Assembly (NCBI RefSeq): GCF_003194605.1
Contig: NZ_QHKY01000001.1
Location: 558,001-622,000, forward strand
Direction of reading: 5' to 3'
Length of the DNA stretch: 64,000 bases
DNA from: Nocardioides gilvus
GTDB lineage: Bacteria > Actinomycetota > Actinomycetes > Propionibacteriales > Nocardioidaceae
The notes beneath the pieces are model-generated. The model was not told the origin of the DNA. It did not search any database and worked only from the letters and a program-made list of their open reading frames with translations. Positions 61,879 to 64,000 of the stretch are shown here, piece by piece (position 1 is the first letter of the stretch; each line of letters opens with the position of its first letter). The position numbers and the translations under genes are program-made.

Positions 61879-62804
61879 GTGCCCTCCAGGATGCCGGTGA
61901 GCGTCTCACCCAGACCGAGGCCGCGCCCCTCATCTACGTCCTGACCACCACGGTGGCAGCGCGCACGGAGACCCGCGCGCTGGCGATCAAGGGGGTCGTC
62001 CTGGCCCACCACGGACTGCGCGCCCCGCGCGTCTCGGGCGACGTCGACGTCATCGTCCACCCTGACGACCTGGACCGTTTCCTGGCCGGCATGGAGTCGG
62101 CGGGGTGGACTGCGAACGCCACGACCACGACCCCCAAGCTGCTCGAGTACCACTCGGTCGACCTGACCAACGACCACTGGCCGATGAGCATCGACGTCCA
62201 CTCGTACTTCCCGGGCTTCCTCGCCCCGGCCGACGAGGTCTTCGACCGGATCTGGGCTCGCCGAGTCGAGTTCGACCAGGCTGGCCACCCGGTCCCTGCG
62301 ACCGATCTGGTGAGCAGCGCCGTGGTGGCGGCGCTGCACTACCTGCGCCACCCCGGTCTCGCACACAAGCAGGCAGCGATGGAGACCCTGGCCGAACTCG
62401 CCACCCCACTCTTCGCACCTGGCTCGCAGAATGCGACCGACCTGGTCGCGTTCGCCCGCGACACCGGCTGCGTACGCCCCCTGACTCCCTTCCTGGAACG
62501 CCTCGGTCTGCCCACGACACCGGTCCACCCGGCCGAGGAGACCGGCTACGAGCGGTGGCGTCTGGCCACCACGGCCGACCCCCGGATGGCGTGGTGGCTG
62601 GAGTTCCGAGCCCTCCCTCTGCGCCGTCGTCCAGCTTTCCTCTGGTACGCACTGATGCTCGAGGACGAGGAACTGCGCACCTACCACGGCGACCGCACCG
62701 TCTCGACACCGTTGTGGCGGCTGCGGGTCGAGCGGTGGAAGCGGGTCTCGTCGCACCTGGCCGGCGCCACGCGCCAGAAGTTCTCCGGACGTCGTCAGCG
62801 CTGA
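61875..62804 (+). CDS. nucleotidyltransferase-family protein (NTP_transf_5 type)
   Basis: The 309-aa protein has the characteristic LAIKGVVLAHHGLRAPRVSGDVDVIVHPDD (nucleotide transferase with the DVDV metal motif, after the K-G-x-x-L motif) and SIDVHSYFPGFLAP. Such proteins occur in polysaccharide, lasso-peptide and exosortase-type clusters beside PqqD and HprK-like genes. Its target is unknown. It is the last gene of the kinase operon. Confidence 0.85.
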   Translation: MSALQDAGERLTQTEAAPLIYVLTTTVAARTETRALAIKGVVLAHHGLRAPRVSGDVDVIVHPDDLDRFLAGMESAGWTANATTTTPKLLEYHSVDLTNDHWPMSIDVHSYFPGFLAPADEVFDRIWARRVEFDQAGHPVPATDLVSSAVVAALHYLRHPGLAHKQAAMETLAELATPLFAPGSQNATDLVAFARDTGCVRPLTPFLERLGLPTTPVHPAEETGYERWRLATTADPRMAWWLEFRALPLRRRPAFLWYALMLEDEELRTYHGDRTVSTPLWRLRVERWKRVSSHLAGATRQKFSGRRQR

Positions 62805-63146
62805 TCGCGCCGCGGGACGGGGGTGGCCCGCGCCCTGCCGGTCAGCATCCGGACGGTCAATGCCAGCGCGCGGCACCCGGGCGCGTTAGGATGTGGGAAG
62901 CACAGCCGAGGGACGGTGCCCATCTGGCCCACTTCCGCGCGACTGTCTACGCAGCAGGACCAGTCACGTGGACGTCAGTCAGTTCACGTCACACCTGAGG
63001 CGTCGACCTCGCCCGAGGTGGCCGATCATGTACTGATCGCCAACGGATGCCCAGGCGTTCGCTGCCCTCCCGGACTGTGCCCCACCAAGCCCGTGCATCG
63101 AGGGTCGCACGACCCCTGACCGCGGGACCTTCCCCGGAGGAAAAGT
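62805..63146. other. intergenic region without a clear gene
   Basis: This 342-base gap contains a possible -10 (TAGGAT at 62887) and a GGAGG site (63136-63140) before the TTG start of the helicase. A frame from 62823 with a Cys-rich end (CPGVRCPPGLCP) is present but has no supporting start or family. No repeats or stable hairpin of note were seen. Confidence 0.5.
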
Positions 63147-64000
63147 TTGTCCGGCCAGACCAAGACGGCATCACGCGGCGGCAACGCCCGCGGTGGAAAC
63201 CGTCGCGCCCGTCGCACCCGCCACCTCGACAACGAGGGGATCATTCCGGTGCTGGCCCGCGCCGTGCGAGAGATCGAGAGCGAGGTCCAGCGGGGACAGG
63301 TCTCCTCCCAGGCCAGGACGCGGTTCCAGGTCGTGGCCCTGCTCGTGCGCGAGGAACGCGCTCGGATCAAGACGGACACCGAGGCCTCCGAGAGCGTCAA
63401 GGCTGAGCAGCTCAAGCGACTCGACGGGGTCGCCACCATCCTGGCCAAGTCCGCCGCGCGCGACACCTCGCTGTTGATGCTGCTGGCCGAGGACGCCGAG
63501 GTGACCGACGCGGCCCGAGCCCTCAAGCGGAAGATGGTCGAGGCAGCCGGTCTCGAGTTCGTCCCCGACGAGGTGGTCGCCGAGGAGTCGGGGCAGAACG
63601 CCGGAGCCTGGGAACGCCGGGTGGTCCCGCGCTCAGTGGTCCAACGTCAGCTGGCCAATCCCTTCCAGCGCCCCGACTTCGAGTCGGCCGCCAAGCGGAT
63701 GGAGCCGAAGACCCACCGCCTGGCCAACTGGGAGCTGATCGGGCCGTTGCTGCGTTCCTTCGAGGTCGCGAACGGTGCGCCGGCTGTGCTGGCGATGCCG
63801 GAGCCTGCCACGCTCAAGACCCGCGACGGTCTCGACATGATGCGTCACCAGGCACAGGTGGTCAGCGCCGTCCAGGCCGGGCACCGGACCTTCCTGCTCG
63901 CTGACGAACCGGGCCTCGGCAAGACCGCGCAGGCGTTGCTCGCCGCCCAGGCTGCTGATGCCTTCCCGCTCCTGGTCGTGGTCCCCAACGTGGTGAAGAC
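63147..64000 (+). CDS. SNF2/DEAD-type helicase (3' end outside window)
   Basis: The TTG at 63147 is six bases after GGAGG. The visible 284 codons begin with a Gly/Arg-rich segment (SGQTKTASRGGNARGGNRRARRTRH), then a helical domain. The SNF2 helicase core starts at about residue 236: MRHQAQVVSAVQAGHRTFLLADEPGLGKTAQALLAAQAADAF (Q-like segment and motif I, ADEPGLGKT) and LVVVPNVVKT (motif Ia). The gene runs off the right edge. It is a DNA/RNA translocase; its substrate is not known. Confidence 0.88.
   Translation, partial: MSGQTKTASRGGNARGGNRRARRTRHLDNEGIIPVLARAVREIESEVQRGQVSSQARTRFQVVALLVREERARIKTDTEASESVKAEQLKRLDGVATILAKSAARDTSLLMLLAEDAEVTDAARALKRKMVEAAGLEFVPDEVVAEESGQNAGAWERRVVPRSVVQRQLANPFQRPDFESAAKRMEPKTHRLANWELIGPLLRSFEVANGAPAVLAMPEPATLKTRDGLDMMRHQAQVVSAVQAGHRTFLLADEPGLGKTAQALLAAQAADAFPLLVVVPNVVK

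Noticed and set aside
62823..63119. Cys-rich small protein (CPGVRCPPGLCP) as a possible precursor peptide
   Set aside because: No ribosome site, no leader-like features and the rest of the frame looks random; listed as intergenic.
1..64000. CRISPR arrays, rRNA and tRNA genes
   Set aside because: No direct-repeat/spacer pattern, rRNA core or tRNA cloverleaf was found on reading; absence is only by eye.

Overview
This window looks like the chromosome of a high-GC Gram-positive actinobacterium, most likely Nocardioides or a close relative in the Nocardioidaceae. The clues are very high GC, GTG/TTG starts, GTGA/ATGA start-stop overlaps, mycothiol biosynthesis (mshB), NHEJ genes, an FtsEX/PrfB block, a translational ileS T-box leader, DUF3117 and a sigE/rseA/htrA block syntenic with Mycobacterium tuberculosis. 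The genus is inferred; no rRNA or tRNA gene is visible.

Layout. 0-6.5 kb: ftsX (partial), ftsE, prfB, a CAP-domain exported protein, a CaiB/BaiF CoA-transferase, and three small membrane-associated proteins (YtxH-like, holin-like, DUF3618). 6.5-15.3 kb: a Tad/Flp pilus operon on the minus strand (cpaF-tadB-tadC-pilin-TadE-TadE-TadG-like). It is interrupted by a 4,092-bp integrative element inserted exactly inside the Walker A codons of the cpaF/tadA ATPase gene. The element carries a large serine integrase, an HUH-type replication initiator, a 59-aa protein, and a translationally coupled pair (73-aa membrane protein plus 351-aa soluble protein) that share an AGDN/AGGD motif. Reconstructed attP and attB show the imperfect dyads expected of serine-integrase sites, and excision would restore a 436-aa CpaF in frame.

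15.3-19.2 kb: a Tat-exported protein, two divergent LuxR-type regulators (one with a degenerate receiver) and an Alg14/Alg13-like glycosyltransferase pair. 19.2-22.1 kb: NHEJ (LigD-type polymerase and ligase as separate genes, plus Ku). 22.1-33.6 kb: a giant NAD-glutamate dehydrogenase, DUF2505 and DUF6912 proteins, a WS/DGAT-like acyltransferase with an altered active-site motif, an exported lipoprotein with a membrane protein, and CpaE-like and CpaB/SAF-like genes that appear to be the detached remainder of the Tad locus. 33.3-41.9 kb: an HTH protein, the htrA-rseA-sigE stress block, an O-methyltransferase with a probable ATC start, leucyl aminopeptidase, DUF3117, a DivIVA-like protein, a LOG-family protein and dapE.

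41.9-49.7 kb: an unrecognised three-gene membrane module with related TPM-like domains directly downstream of ileS, then ileS with its T-box leader and two small membrane proteins. 49.7-57.8 kb: dapD, an exported lysozyme-like/peptidase-like protein, dapC, a 7Fe ferredoxin, a GNAT enzyme, a VanW protein, a small membrane protein with a tandem-repeat N-terminus, and mshB. 57.8-64 kb: an unknown 368-aa protein, then a surface-polysaccharide or peptide-modification cluster (two PqqD-like proteins, an HprK-like protein, a Wzz/BY-type tyrosine kinase, a nucleotidyltransferase), and the start of a SNF2-type helicase.

Three lysine/DAP genes (dapE, dapD, dapC) lie within 12 kb. The most interesting region is the miniature element in cpaF: it may work as a reversible switch for pilus production and brings an undescribed membrane/soluble protein pair. 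The second is the three-gene TPM-like module next to ileS.
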